This document shows, piece by piece, positions 7,829-20,700 of a stretch of DNA of 64,000 bases (the first letter of the stretch is position 1; each line of letters begins with the position of its first letter). Both the position numbers and the translations under genes were made by a program. Origin of the DNA: Ustilaginoidea virens. Its lineage: Eukaryota; Ascomycota; Sordariomycetes; Hypocreales; Clavicipitaceae. The stretch lies in the NCBI RefSeq assembly GCF_000687475.1, contig NC_057317.1:6634501-6698500 (forward strand), written 5' to 3'. Below the pieces are notes generated by a model that ran no database searches, had not been told where the DNA came from, and saw nothing but the letters and a program-made list of their open reading frames with translations.

Positions 7829-10800
7829 ATGGCCAGTCAGAACGTTCCTACCGATAACCTAAGCTATACGGCAGAGGTAGAAGAATCTGATAATGACCAG
7901 GAAATTGCCTAGCTTAGGGAAGACCAATAGGAAATGAGAAAAGAATTCAGTCATAAATTTAATCGAATGAACTTAAAAATCGATTTTTTGGCTGATAAGG
8001 TGGGCACCTTAGTAGACAGACTAATTAAGCCTACTGCTAGCCCACTATCCCAGGATATGATGGATGTGGATACCTTCTAAACCCCTGTGGGTAAAGGAAA
8101 TAACCCACCATCACCACCCAAAGCCCAGCAACCCCTGCCGGTCCCATCCAGCATTAGCAGCCAAGTCAGCGCTATAGCTATTAAGGAACTAGCTAAGACA
8201 GCCAATGGATTCCAGGAATCCCAAAAGCTAAGGGGGGCATCTAACTTCGACCAATGGAAACAGGCCCTTATGATTCAACTTAGGGCACTTAATATCGCCA
8301 AATTTATTGAAGATCCTTCTATTGCTAGCAAATTCAACGACTTAGAGCAAGCACTTTTACTATTACTTATTAAGAATAGTTGCACAGAAGGACCAGCTGC
8401 CGCTATCAACTGGTGCACTAACCCAGAGTCAGCCTTTATATTACTCACCAAACAGTATTCTCACTCATTAGACGTACAGCAGACCCACTTATACCCTGCC
8501 TTCTATCAACTAAATTTTATAGGCTACAAGGGTACCTTAGAATCTTTTAACGCCTCCTTTAATAGCTACCTATCCAGGCTGCAAATTTTAGGCTCCCACA
8601 TATAACCTTTCGACTAAATCAGCCAGTATTTACATGCTGTAGAAGGGGTCTTTTTTCAGTGGGCAGAACGGCACCGCATAATGATGAGAATCGCCTATAC
8701 TCAGGGAAATATATTAAATATTAACCTGCAATTTTATATGGTTGATTTACTGGAAGAACAACGCATTAAAGGGTCATCAGTAGCAAGGGCTACCACCCAC
8801 CTCGCAAAAGTCAAGGGTGCCGCTACTAACAATAGTAGCAAGCCAGCTAGTAATAACACTAGCAAGGGTGGTAAAAACACTACCACCAACGCCAATAAAA
8901 AGAAACAGGGGTCTTCTTCTACCCAACAACAAGGGTCTTCTTCAGCCACACAAGGCAAGCCGGAAAATAAGAAGAAGAAAGAAAAGAAAGATTCAGCTAA
9001 TAAAGCAGATACCCTACAAAAGACCGACGAAAAGGAAAAGACTGTTGATTCCTTTGTATTAAGAAATTATAACACTTTAAGTCTTACACCTAGTGAGATA
9101 GCCTATTCTTCCTTCTAGGACCGCGAATGTGTGCAATTTTTAGCTACCAGCTATAGTGCACAATCCGGTGGGAAAACGCCAATAGATTCTTTGCTCTACG
9201 ATACTGGTTCTACGGTGCATATCATCAACGATAAAAAGCACTTCACCTACTTCCAACACTATACCGGAAACAGACCAGTCATCAGCACAGGTGGTGGCCC
9301 AATCAAGCCCAATGGGTGGGGCACAGCGCGTTTTACCGTGCTACAGACCACCAACCCACCTCAGTGGGGCACCTTAGAGCTTACCAACGCCCTCTTCATA
9401 CCAGCTTTTGATATTAATATCTTTAGCGGCGTTAAACACTATCTGAATCGTGGCAGTATTCAGGGCCAAAGCCTAGTTAACAGCAACAATAAGTGCATTG
9501 GGCTTCTTAATTTTAAGAAGTATGGCTTCTTTTTACAACAAAAAGGGGTAGATTCGCCGTTTTTACACCATACCAGCCAACCGGCTTCACACAGTATCTC
9601 GGTCGAATTACCTGCCCCAGCCAACCTAGAAGAATACGAGGAATATCCCCTACCAGAGGATTTACCTACCCCACTAGCTGACCCACCAGCTGACTCGCAA
9701 GCTGACCGACCAGCTAGTCCTGGTTTTTCGGTGGTACCAACAGAGGCTGCTATTCCCAATACAGCCCAACCACCACAGAGGGCCCCGGTCGCCCTTAACC
9801 CTGCCCCAATACCAGCTGCTAATACAGAATATCAAAAGCTGCTATTATTAGCCGGACTTTGGCACATCCGGCTTGGGCACATCGGAATCCAACTTTTAAA
9901 GAAAACCTGTGCATCAACCATAGGGTTACCTGATCTCAGTAAGGTAAAGGATTCTGACTTTAACTGTATCGCCTGTAAAAGGGTAAAGTCAGTTCGGCGT
10001 TTTACATCAGGGGCTATACCAGACCCTATGCATTATTTGGATATTATAGAGGGTGATATCTTCCAAATTAACCCTCTACCATACAACAAACGCCCCATTT
10101 GCCTCATCTTAGTTGACCGGAAATCACGCTTCCGTTGGGTGCATTTACTACCCAATAAAGAAGGACCCATGGTATTCCCAGTATTACAGGGGTTCTTCCA
10201 AGGTCTTTAGAATCGCTACGGTAAATCAGCTATTAAATTCCACTATGATGGTGGCAAGGAAATCAATGACGTCATCACAGCCTGGCTAGCTCTTAAGGGT
10301 ATAGATTTTTTAACCTCTTCCCCTTATATTCATGAGCAAAATGGGTTAGCAGAACGCTCTATATGGGTCATCGTTAACCGACTTAGAGCTATTATGCTTT
10401 GGTCTCGGTTACCTTCTTACCTTTGGTCTGCAGTAATTCTTAGTATTACTACCTTGGTAAATCTAACAGTAGTCTTAAACCGTTCCTCGTCACCTTTCGA
10501 GGAATTAAAGAAGGACTTTCTGGAAATTACGCACTACCACCTACCCGACCTTACTAGCTTTAGGGCTATTAGTGCGGCTATAGAGGTGCTAATCCCTCCA
10601 GAAAAACGGGTCATCAGCCACAAGCTAGCCCCCCGGACCGAGTCAGGTAGGTTACTAGCTACGCTAGGTAACGGCACCTACCTCGTCTACATCCCATATC
10701 GCCGGGTCGTCACCAAGACCTCTTTCATTACTTTCACCTACCAAAATGAAGGTATAGGCCCTATTTTAAGTGGCCTAGAGGGCACTTTTGATTTCCAACC

Positions 10801-13552
10801 GCCTTCTAATTTAGAGGGGGTAAACATCGACCAAATTGCTCTAGAAGAGCCTATTTAGAAGTCGCCTCACCTAAATATGCCTATTTCAGGCTTAGCCGAG
10901 GGCACAGGCCTACCACAGGCCACGGATCCAACACAGCCCACAGGCCCACCACAACCAATGGGCCTAATACAGCATACGGATCCACTACAATCAGCGGGCC
11001 TACCACAACCAATAGGCCTGCTACAACCAGTGGGCCTACCAATTGGCCCGCCACAGCACTCTGCAATATTTCTTAGCAATTCGCCGTCTTTCGATTCCAA
11101 ATCGCTTCAGCCTAACTTAGCTTTTCAGCTTAGGCAAGACGGTCCGCTTTCACCGGCTAAGGAAAATGCGCCTTTTTCCCATATAAAAAGGCTGCAAATG
11201 CTAGGAAATACAGAAAGCTCTCGTCACCAGGAATCTCAACCACAGAGATTTTCCGAATCCGTCACAAAAGTGGGCATGACCCACACAAGTGAAAATTCTG
11301 ACTTGCCCCACACAACAAATTTTCAATAGTCCGAATCTCAAAGCCCCACACACACTGATTTTCTACGACTTTCCGACACAATAGATTCTGCCTTTTCGCC
11401 CGGCTTCCTAGTAAATGCAGCATTTCGCCATAGTAAAACGCTGCCTATACTAGAATATCTGAAATTCGAGAGTCCAGATACCGCCTTAAATGAGAGACCG
11501 TAGGAGAAAATGTTTCGAGTATTAGAAAAGGTGCCTATTCAGCTATACCAGGTTAGGGCTACTAGGGGTAGAATTCGAGGAAGAATGCAGCCACGGATAC
11601 GAGACGTGCAAGGTATCCTAGGTTATGGATACTATAGGTCACTTTTGGACCTATAGGCTGACCAACAGCCTGAACCACAGACTAACGACCAACAGTCTGA
11701 CCAACAGTCTGACCCACAGACTAACCAATGGGGTGCTTTCCCACCCACCCAGCCGAAAAACGACCAGATTTTCGGATACCCAGGCAGCCCCCCAGAGGCT
11801 CCCACACAGGATTTCCCCCCTTCCTATGCTTTTTACCAGCAAATATACGATATTTACTGTGCAGCAAAGATTAAGGCTGCAAAACGGGCCCCAGAAGGTG
11901 TGCCTAATAGCTGGAAGGAAGTCTTACACAGCCCACAAAAAGATAGCTAGGTTAAGGCCTTATTTTCGGAATTCGAGCAATTAATCGATTTAAATGTCTT
12001 CCAATTTATTCCTAAGACTAGTGTTCCTACTAGTAGGAAAATATTGCGTAACCGGCCTGTTTTTCGCGTTAAGAAAGATGCGAATAATAACCCGGTTAAA
12101 TATAAGGCACGATTAGTTGTCAAAGGCTTTATGCAGGTATCTGGGCAAGACTTTACGGAGACCTATGCCTCTATTTCGATCCCACCAATATGGAGGATTA
12201 TCCTTGCTCTTGCTGCTGCAAACAACTGGGAAATAGAGCAGATCGACTTTATTGGTGCCTTTCTAAATAGTGAACTACTGGAGACGATTTATATGGAGAT
12301 TCCAGCTGGTTTTCTAGAATTTGCAGAAAGCCTACTCTCACCTAACCCAGCCTTGTGGTCTAACCAGCAGCGTCGTCGACTTCTAGCCTTGCTTACTAAG
12401 GTTGGATATGACCCCTCTGCATCACAGGTCATACTGTTGAAGAAAGCCTTGTATGGGCTAAAACAAGGCCCTCGCGAGTGGCAGTTACGGTTAAAAGACC
12501 TTCTAGTGCAAGAGGGTTTTAAGCCGTTACTTTCTGATGCTGCCGTCTTCTATAATAAAGGAACGCATACCTTTATTGTGACCTATGTGGATGACTGCCT
12601 GATTGTCGGTCCGGACCTTAGCTATATTGACCAGCTTAAGGCCAAATTCCATAAGGTTTATGCTATAGAAGACCGAGGACCTGCCTCCTTCTTTCTTGGA
12701 GTGCAGATTATTAGGGATAGAGAAAAGGGCCTGTTATGGCTGCACCAATCGCAATTTATTGCAGAAGTCCTTGAGAAATTCAACCTTAAGGATGCACGAC
12801 CGCATCTAATCCCGCTATAGCCCGGTATACTTGCTGAGGCTAATGACGATACGCCGCTGGATACTAGTAATCAACACTTATTCCAGCAGCTAGTAGGAAC
12901 AGCGATGTGGTTGATGATGATGTTAAGACCTGACCTTGCCTTTCCAACGCAATACCTGTCACGATATATGCAACAGGCTTCCACTACACAGCTTAATGCT
13001 GCTAAGGGCGCTTTTCGCTACTTAGCTGGTACGGCAAATACAGCCATTTGTTACCGTTACCGAGCCGCTAAAGCTACCGTAGTATTAGCTGCATTTTCTG
13101 ACAGCGATTTTGCTGGATGCCGGCTGACTTCTAAGTCCACTGGTGGTTATCTTACTACCTTGAATGGTGGGCCTATTAGCTGGAGGTCAAAACGGTCTTC
13201 GACTGTGGTTTTATCAACGCTTGAAGCCGAGTCTGATGCAATGCTTGAGGCAATTCGCGAAGTGGAGTGGATATCTAATTTATTTAAAGAAATCCAGGTC
13301 GATATTCAACGCCCGATACCACTATACTGCGATAACCAAGGGTCTATTTCTAATGCAAATGACCCAAATCAGCATGCCCGCACTAAGCATACCTTGCTTA
13401 AATTCCGGTATATACGTGAGAAGGCCCACGGTGGCCTGGTAAAAATATCTTATTTACCCACGACAGATATGCCTGCGGATGGACTCACCAAACCACTTCC
13501 AAGCCCGAAATTCCCCATATTTCGGCAGCTATTAGGGCTGCAATCCCTATAG
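7829..13552 (+). pseudogene. Copia Gag-Pol polyprotein, single frame with RIP stops
   Basis: ATG at 7829 opens a frame that stays in phase for 1,907 codons to TAG at 13550. In-frame stops (for example 7910, 7928, 8078, 8603, 8618, 9116, 10208, 10857, 11327, 12818) are TAG/TAA of the CAG/CAA-derived type. At several, such as 8603, 8618 and 9116, copia 2 still has CAA or CAG. Approximate residues: Gag 1-430, ending in a Lys/Ser/Thr-rich basic tail with no CCHC knuckle seen; protease DTGS at 458; integrase HHCC about 676-730 and DDE at about 740, 804 and 836 (YDGGKE, HEQNGLAER); Pro/Gly spacer 1010-1165; reverse transcriptase with YVDD near 1586; RNase H about 1754-1894 with SDSDFAG, LEAES and YCDNQGS. 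Gag and Pol share a frame, as in Drosophila copia. Catalytic residues look intact. Confidence 0.95.
10900..11330 (+). repeat. Pro/Gly-rich tandem spacer inside copia Pol
   Basis: Between integrase and reverse transcriptase a stretch of about 27-bp units (CCACAACCAATGGGCCTA-like) encodes GPPQP-type repeats (10920-11060). A second small array of GACCAACAGTCT units lies at about 11660-11720. Copia 2 has different unit numbers at both places, so these are hypervariable linkers. Confidence 0.75.
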
Positions 13553-13630
13553 CATCATCATCTTTTTTTTCTGATTTTTTACAGGGTTTCTTTCTTTTAT
13601 TCTAACGCTAGGATTAGCCATGTTGCTAAT

Positions 13631-13639
13631 CAGAGGGGG
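13631..13639 (+). other. Polypurine tract of copia 1
   Basis: CAGAGGGGG abuts the 3' LTR and is identical in copia 2 (43596-43604). It is the expected primer for plus-strand synthesis. Confidence 0.85.
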
Positions 13640-14374
13640 TGTTGAAATCAGCGCCTTTTTAGCTGTATTTTGGTACTGGTCTCGCCACCATACGACGTCT
13701 CTGCGTTGAGATATCGCGGTGGCTATACCAGGCGCTATGGTGGGGCACAGCGCCCCACAACGCCGATTACAGTGGGCCACAGCGCCGGTCACGGCACCGG
13801 CACAGCGCCCCACAGCCGGCCACAGCGGCCGGTCACAGCGGGCCACAGGGCCCACAACAGGCGGCGCATTTCTACGGGATTACCAAATGGGCAAATCAGC
13901 ACTTTCGGCCTTCTACATACAGTCACCCGCTATACCGCGCCTTTACGGCACACCGGTATAGGGCTTCCGGCCCGTACGGCAGACCGATATAGGGCTTCCG
14001 GCCCGTACGGCAGGCTGTTATAGGGCATCCGGCACACCGCTATAAGCCACTGGGCTTGGTTGGGTAGGATATTGGGCACAGACTGGGCACGGTTGGGCAG
14101 ACCGACTTTTCGTCGGGTTTTTCGCTATTTCTGCGGTTTTTCATTATTTTCAACCACTTCTTCAAGATGGTAGAAATATGCCCAAAATTCCCTCTTTCTA
14201 GCTAGAATAGTCACCAACAATTAGAATCAGATTTCCCTGACATCTTTGCTCTGGTCAACCTCTTGTGCGCTTTAAATCTTTAACCAGCTCTTTGTTTTAT
14301 TCTGCAACGCCTTGTACGCCACTGTCGGTATCCAGCACATTTCCAACAGTGTTCTGAATCACCATTTTGCAACA
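13640..14374 (+). repeat. 3' LTR of copia 1 (735 bp)
   Basis: Same length as the 5' LTR and nearly identical. Its end TTTTGCAACA keeps the un-RIPed bases. ACCTT follows. Confidence 0.95.
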
Positions 14375-14379
14375 ACCTT

Positions 14380-14607
14380 TACTTTTATTCCTTTAATTTC
14401 TTTCTCCTATATAAAGCCTTAATTTCTCTTTTCTTTCTTCTTTTTTTTCCCCTTTATTATAATTTATACTCTTTTTTTCTTATCCTATTATTTGCCCTGC
14501 CTTTTTCTCTCTTTTCCTCTTTTATATAAGCAAGCCTTAGTATATCCCGCCCTTCTTCCTTTTTATCCTCTTTATAACACTATTTCCCCGCTAATAACTA
14601 GCATTTT
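14380..14607. other. Pyrimidine-rich intergenic tract
   Basis: TTTCTTTCTTCTTTTTTTTC-type sequence between the copia element and a decayed gene. It may be the promoter or 5' UTR of that gene. Nothing else is seen. Confidence 0.45.
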
Positions 14608-15153
14608 ATGTATTGCATACCGCTATACTTTATCCCGCCTATAACTACGGCCTAAAGTGCTATAACTAACGAGAGGGATCCCTACTTCCCCTGCTTTATA
14701 ATTATATGCTACTGTGGCTTTAACGTCTGCCTTATAGAGGAAAGATCTACCGTCTGCTATATTTACTATCGCTATAGGCCTTACGTAAAGTGCCGAACTA
14801 GGATGGAATTAATTAATCGTCATCCTTATATACGTGAGATATATTAGAGAATCGTATATATAGTCTGCGATGAAGAGAGCACTATTAGTAGCGATATAAA
14901 TAACCCCGATTATATACTACTTACGGACGATTTTAAGTTAGAATCGATATTTTTCCTTAGCTTTATTAGATATTACGATAATTAGCTGCATAATATAATT
15001 AGATAAGCAACCCCTAAAGAATAATCTATCTATATAGATATAGCGATAGACTTTATATAAGGCAGACTAATTGACGAGTAGCGCCTCCTGCGTATATAGG
15101 ATGCTGCCGAGTTCCTCGCATATGCCTTTTCTTACTATTAGTTATTAGAATAA
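14608..15153 (+). pseudogene. RIP-decayed small gene, about 181 codons, Cys-rich N-terminus
   Basis: The frame from ATG 14608 to TAA 15151 is coherent when TAG/TAA are read as former Gln codons, with no frameshift. The N-terminal third has several Cys, spaced CYCGF then CLIEE then VCYIY then KCRTR, in the style of a zinc-binding finger whose His may have become Tyr by RIP. The C-terminal half is acidic and helical-looking (DDFKLESIFF, DEQRLLRIQDAAEF). I do not recognise it. It could be an accessory ORF of a transposon or a decayed host gene. Confidence 0.5.
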
Positions 15154-15189
15154 TAAGGCGGCCTTTTTCCTTTTCTATTTTTTCCCCTC

Positions 15190-15660
15190 TAACTAATAAT
15201 AGCTAGGCCGTATATAGTTATAGCGGCGTATTTATAAAAGGGGTATAGGGTATTTCTTTCGGTATATCTTGCTATATGTAATATCGTATAGAAGTTAGGT
15301 ATTAGGGCGGCTTAGCATATAGATACTTCTTACTTTCTAGGGTAATATATATTATAAGGCATAGATAATTAATTGTATATAGAGCTAAAGGCAATTAGTA
15401 TAAGGTATTAGTAGGTTTCCTATCTGAATTGATATCGTTTTCCGACCTATTAGGATTCTTACTATAGTTAACTAACCTTATAATCTCTTTCTTTTTTAGA
15501 GCTATTTAGTTAAACGACTGGGGTAGTAAATAATCCCCTAATAGGAAGTCTACCTTTAGATTGCGTGCTTTATCCTATAAGCCCTATTAGTTATATAGTA
15601 TATCGAATATATCCCTATATTTTTCCTTAATTTTAGACTAGTAAGTATTCTTGGTCCGGA
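15190..15660 (-). pseudogene. Decayed coding remnant on the reverse strand
   Basis: On the reverse strand one frame from about 15660 down to 15190 reads as basic, helical protein (KIKEKYRDIFD, KVDFLLGDYLL, KKKEIIRLV) once TAG/TAA are taken as RIP of Gln codons. The pattern is more regular than in the other frames. No start and no family are recognised. It may be part of an older transposon gene. Confidence 0.3.
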
Positions 15661-16247
15661 TAAGCCTAATACGGAGGTTGGTATTATATAAAGACTATTA
15701 GTGGCGGCGCTAGGGGCGGCGCGCTAATGCCTTATGCTGCCGCCTAGATAGAAAACGGTCGGATTTTGATAATATGCTAGCAAGGCGTGCTATAAAATAG
15801 CAAATATAATAGAGAGATAAGTCAGCATTATACCGAAATGCATCGCCCTAGGCCGTCTAACCACTTACTATAGTAGATACTGCGTGGTAAAAAGAAGGTG
15901 GCTAGGTTAGCACGCTATAGATTATTTGCTATACTATTATAGTTAGGTGAAACGCTCTTTTTTATACTATAACCCTTACTTTATTTACTATAGCAGGCCT
16001 ATAGCACTCTAAAAAAAAAACTCTTCGCGATTTCGCCCGCACCTAGGTAGCGGCACGGAACCGCCTCTAAAATCAATTCTGATAATCCTAATCGCTTCCT
16101 CTCGTCTGTTTACCCCCCTCGCTTATAGCGTATCGCGTCTAGGGAGTAGGCGCGGCGGGCGCGAATGAAGTAATAGATATCGACGGAGGGAATAGGGGCG
16201 GTATTATATATAGCCGCTATAACCCTACTACTACGATCGCGAATAGC
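15661..16247. other. Upstream flank or 5' UTR of the LINE
   Basis: TA-rich sequence with an A10 run at about 16010 and a GC-richer stretch (16020-16180). The 5' end of the LINE probably lies here, but I cannot place it. No target duplication was found by eye. Confidence 0.35.
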
Positions 16248-17702
16248 ATGTAGTATAACCAGACCGAAACCGAGCCTGCCTAGGAGCGGATGCGACCTAC
16301 TACCGTTATAATTAAAGAATCGATAAAAGAGCTCTAGGATTATATCCCCCTAGCAGTGCTAGGATAAGTGCGAGAAATTATAGAAACTGTGGCCGATGCG
16401 GCCCGCGGTAAGGCCACCCTGGACCCTATTAGCACCTTTACTAATATAATTTCGAAGACTATCGAAAAAGCTATTAAATCGGCCCTCTAGGATATCCCGA
16501 AATAGGCGCCGGCTACCACCTGGGCAAATATCGCGGCACAAGGATATACCGCCACTACTATACCACCCTAATATACCGTCGCTCCCCTTCCGGTCCCGCT
16601 ATATATTTATAGGGAAATTTTGATTAAAGGCAATAGTATTAGCGAGGTCCTACGCAATCGAATACCGGTCGAAATTATAAATACCGTTAATAAAGCTACT
16701 ACTAGGAATACTACGGTTGTAATATATAGGCTACGCAGTAGCGATACTATTGTTACCTTTATAGAAGAAGTAGCAAAAAGTCTTATCGCCAATACGACCT
16801 AGGTCTGACCTGCCTTTGGGCAGGAGGTAAAACTAAACTAATGCTTATTTAGTCTTATTATTAAGAATTTCCCTACCAGCTATATAGCGAATATTGTAAC
16901 TGAAGAAATCTGCCGAAACTTTACTAAAGCGAACGGAGAAGGCTTTATTAGAGCCTCCCCCTACCGCTTATATGGGACTGCTATGTATATGCCCCTAATT
17001 ATAGGCGTAAACTCTATTGACCTTACTAATAAGCTCTGCAAGTCTAGTATTATCTACTAGGCAGAGATATTCGAAGCTGAACCTTATAATAACGCCTTAT
17101 ACCCTAAATAGTGCTATAACTGCTTTAAGTTTGGATATATCGCGGCCTATTGCGTAGCGGCCCTATAGTGCGGCCGATGCGGCGCGGAAAGGCACTTAGA
17201 AGGGGAGTAGGCCTGCCTAATAGTCTCCTACGGATAAAGGGAGTTATGCCTTAACTATAAAGGCCTATACCTAGTGTAGTCCTGCCTCTATAGAACCTCG
17301 AATGAGTAGTAGGAGTTAGCTAGGAATTCTTATACTAGCCGACTTAGGCTCTTTATAGCGCCTCCTGCAATATCTATAAATGCCACTCCTATTACGGAAT
17401 AGAACCGATATAGAGTAGCTAGCGCTTCGCCCCTAAGGGAACCAATCGAGCGTATTATCTTAAGAGGATCCTCTTTATATAAATATAGCTATCGCCCTAG
17501 CTAAAGGGGCTTTATTTCTAGAGGAACATTTAACGCCAGACTAAACTATACCTTTATTGTATTCTTATAACCGGTCCTAATGCTAGGATAGACTGGGACC
17601 CTATCGGCCCTAGAGTCTGCACCTACTTTAGCCCTAACTTCTGCCTTTGCTATAACTACCGATATGCTGCTACTACCGACCCCTACGCACCTATCTATAT
17701 AA
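16248..17702 (+). pseudogene. LINE ORF1 (nucleic-acid-binding), RIP-decayed
   Basis: The frame from ATG 16248 to TAA 17700 is about 485 codons with scattered TAG/TAA. The middle has a globular region that may correspond to the RRM-like part of LINE ORF1 proteins. At about 17110-17215 a zinc-knuckle pair is visible: CYNCFKFGYIAAYC, then CGRCGAERHLEGE. In the first knuckle the expected His reads Tyr, which is CAT/CAC to TAT/TAC. ORF1 proteins bind the element RNA. ORF2 overlaps or abuts its end in another frame. Confidence 0.75.
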
Positions 17703-20700
17703 TATTAATCCTCAACTGGAATATATAGAAGAAAACCTCCTTTATATGAATAGCATTCTGCTACTAAAGCAAACCCGATATTATAGCGATCTAAGAACCC
17801 GCTATACCTAGCCGCGCCCTACCGAGCCCGAGCCTCAGCAAATATATATTAGCAGCCTATAGCAGACAAGCAGCGATATATATCTATAAGCGGCATAGTC
17901 CCGGCATATAGACCACTAAGAAAAGACCTAATTGGTATAAGGTCTGCCTCTTTAAAACCGATATTTACTTTATTTACTCCCTAGGCTATAAATATAATTA
18001 GACTACCCCCCTTATAGACCTTATAAGGCTCCTGCCCCGACCCTAAAGCGTATTCATTAGGGACTTTAATATATACTATCCCTTATGGGATAGCCTAAAT
18101 AGAACCTCACTTAGTATTAATACCCTCTTCGACCTTACGATATAGTGGAGACTCGGCCTAGCAACCCCCTGCGGCGAAATTATATAGTATGCGCTAAGTA
18201 AAAGAAATAGTATTATAGACTATACATAGGTTATATAAGACCTTACTGTTGAGTACCTCGGTAATATAGACCTCGCCGGGTCCGACTATATCCTATAGCT
18301 TATCTATATCGATACCGGTAACCTATAAGCCGCTAAAGCCCACCCGAAAAATAGCTAGAAATCCTTCGATTGATACCTCGCTTAGGCAAAAGCTAAAAAC
18401 CGCCTTACGCCTGCTGCTATTATAGCCCTGCTTAGCTCTTCTGAAGAAATAGATATATATACCGAATAGCTTACTTACTAACTTTAAGAAATTATGGATA
18501 TTGCGGCCCCGAAGAAAACCCCTAGAACCCCTGCTATAGAACCATAGTAGAATAACCGTATAAAAATAGCTACTATCGCTGCGAAGAAAGCATACCGGAA
18601 GTAGGCAGTATGCTATACCCCTAAAAACTATAGGGCTGCCTAAGATGTAGGAGCTATTTAAACCCGGGTTATATAAGAAAAGCGATGACGCTCTTAGAGA
18701 GAGGCATTAAGGAAAGCTATAGTATAGAATGCGGACCTTTAGTCTTTAGAACGATAGGCCAGACTATATAGCGGCCTCCCCCCCGAGTCTAGGGAGATCT
18801 TACTACTTAAATGCGCCGGCCCTAGCTACCTTTTGGCAACTATATATAGCGAAAAAGCATAAATCCTCGCTTAATATTTCTTCCCTTAGTCCTATATAAT
18901 ATTTAAGGATATACTAGACCTAACCTTCCCCTAACTCGCTAATATAGAGTTCCTGCCGTATAAGAGATTTATATATAAAAAGGTCTATACCGCCCTTTAC
19001 TATATAGCCAGCTGGAAGGCCCCTAGACTGGATAGGCTACCTGTGGGATTCCTTAAGGTATATAGCCCCCCCTTAATTATAGCTTTTATTTACCTTCTTA
19101 ATAAGTCCTACCGCACTAGGTATTACCTGGCTTAGTTCCGGGAGGCTTATATAGTTATGCTAAGAAAGCTAGGAAAGAAACTAGAGGAATACTCTAAAGT
19201 AGGAGGCTAGAGACCGATATCCTTATTTAACCTAACCAGTAAAGTCCTAAAAGCTATAATAATGCGCTGGCTTACTGCCGCCCTTGAGGAGGGCAATCTA
19301 CTTTTAGACCTTCAGATAGGAAATAGAGCTAACCGTTCTATAGATATAGCCCTTAATACTCTTATGGAAATAGTTCGTATGGTATAGCACTATAGCAGGA
19401 TCGCTTTGCTCTTTTAGCTTAATATATCTGCAGCCTTTAATATAGTAAATTATATTCGATTTATCTACCTACTTTTAGAAAAGGGATTGCTGCTATAGAT
19501 TGCGATATAGGTCTGCGGCTTTACCGACTCTTATATAGTGTAAATTTACTTTAAGGGCAAATTAACCGATAACCTACCTATTATTACTGGGGTCCTATAA
19601 GGGTCCCCCCTCTCCTTTATCCTTTTCTTAGTCTATATTATACTGCTCTACGAGAGGCTTAAAGAAGTAGCCTCTATTATTACCCTAGGGTTCGCAGATA
19701 ATATTAATATTATAGTGTATAGGAGGAGTATAGGGGAGACCTAGACCCTATTTAAAAAGGCGTAGATGATTTGTGAAGAGTGGTTTAAATAAGCTAGGCT
19801 TAATTTTAACCTAGGGAAGAGTAAGCTTATCTATTTTACGCACGCTTATAAGGCAGACGAGATACTAGTCCGACTTAAGATTATAATAATTCAGCTAAAG
19901 TAATACGCCTATTTCCTAGGGGTTAAGATCTACTGAAAACTTTAGTGGCGTGAATACCGCGTAAAAATAGCTAAAAAGCTTGAGTAGTAGCGACTCGCCC
20001 TTACGGCGATAGCGGCCTTTATATAGGGATGTTAATATAGAGAGGCCCGATTAGTTTATATATAGGTTATTCGTACTACTATCGCCTTTAGCGTAGGAGT
20101 TTAGTATACCCCTACTGCCCCCGGCGGGGTGGCGAAAGGTATCGTAAAATTACTGACTATAGAATAATTATTTTGCCTTTAAACTATTACTAGGGCCTTT
20201 AAGGCTATACCGATAGATATCCTTAAGACTGAGGCGGCTATACTACCTATCGATTTATACCTAAATTATATCTACTAGTAATTCTTAGAAAGGATAGTAA
20301 AGATTAGGATAGTTAAGCGAATTAATTGTGCCTCTGCCGCGGTAATAGCGATGCTTTAATGCTGTTAGCGGAGCGACTATAAAGGACCCTAGATATATAT
20401 CCTATTCCTAGAACTCGACCTATAGTAGCTAATAGCCGAGGAATATTTAGTAAAAGAGTAGCTTATTAGGTAGTCTAAATATTAAGCCGCCGTAAGAGCG
20501 AGACGGCGGCGGCATAGGCTTATAGCGGTAGAGAGGGCCCTAGACTTCTAATCTATAGCTATAATAATTTAGCTTTATGATAGCCTCTTTAAATATAAAT
20601 CGGCCGTACTTACCTAGCTTTATATAGAAAAGATCGGACTAAACTCCTTCCTCTATTAGCGCTAAATCCCTACCGTGCCTTCGCCTCTTTGCCGATATAG

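Larger units (their letters stand above)
6812..14374 (+). mobile_element. Ty1/copia retrotransposon, copy 1 (complete, lightly RIPed)
   Basis: A 7,563-bp element with 735-bp LTRs (TGTTGAAATC ... TTTTGCAACA), a 5-bp duplication ACCTT, a primer-binding site at 7547, one Gag-Pol frame (7829-13552) and a polypurine tract CAGAGGGGG at 13631-13639. The order protease, integrase, reverse transcriptase, RNase H is that of the copia superfamily (Pseudoviridae). The LTRs differ by only two bases by eye, both C-to-T before A in the 5' LTR (near 7535 and 7545), so RIP has touched it. The coding frame has about a dozen in-frame TAG/TAA. It is not expected to be autonomous now. Confidence 0.97.
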
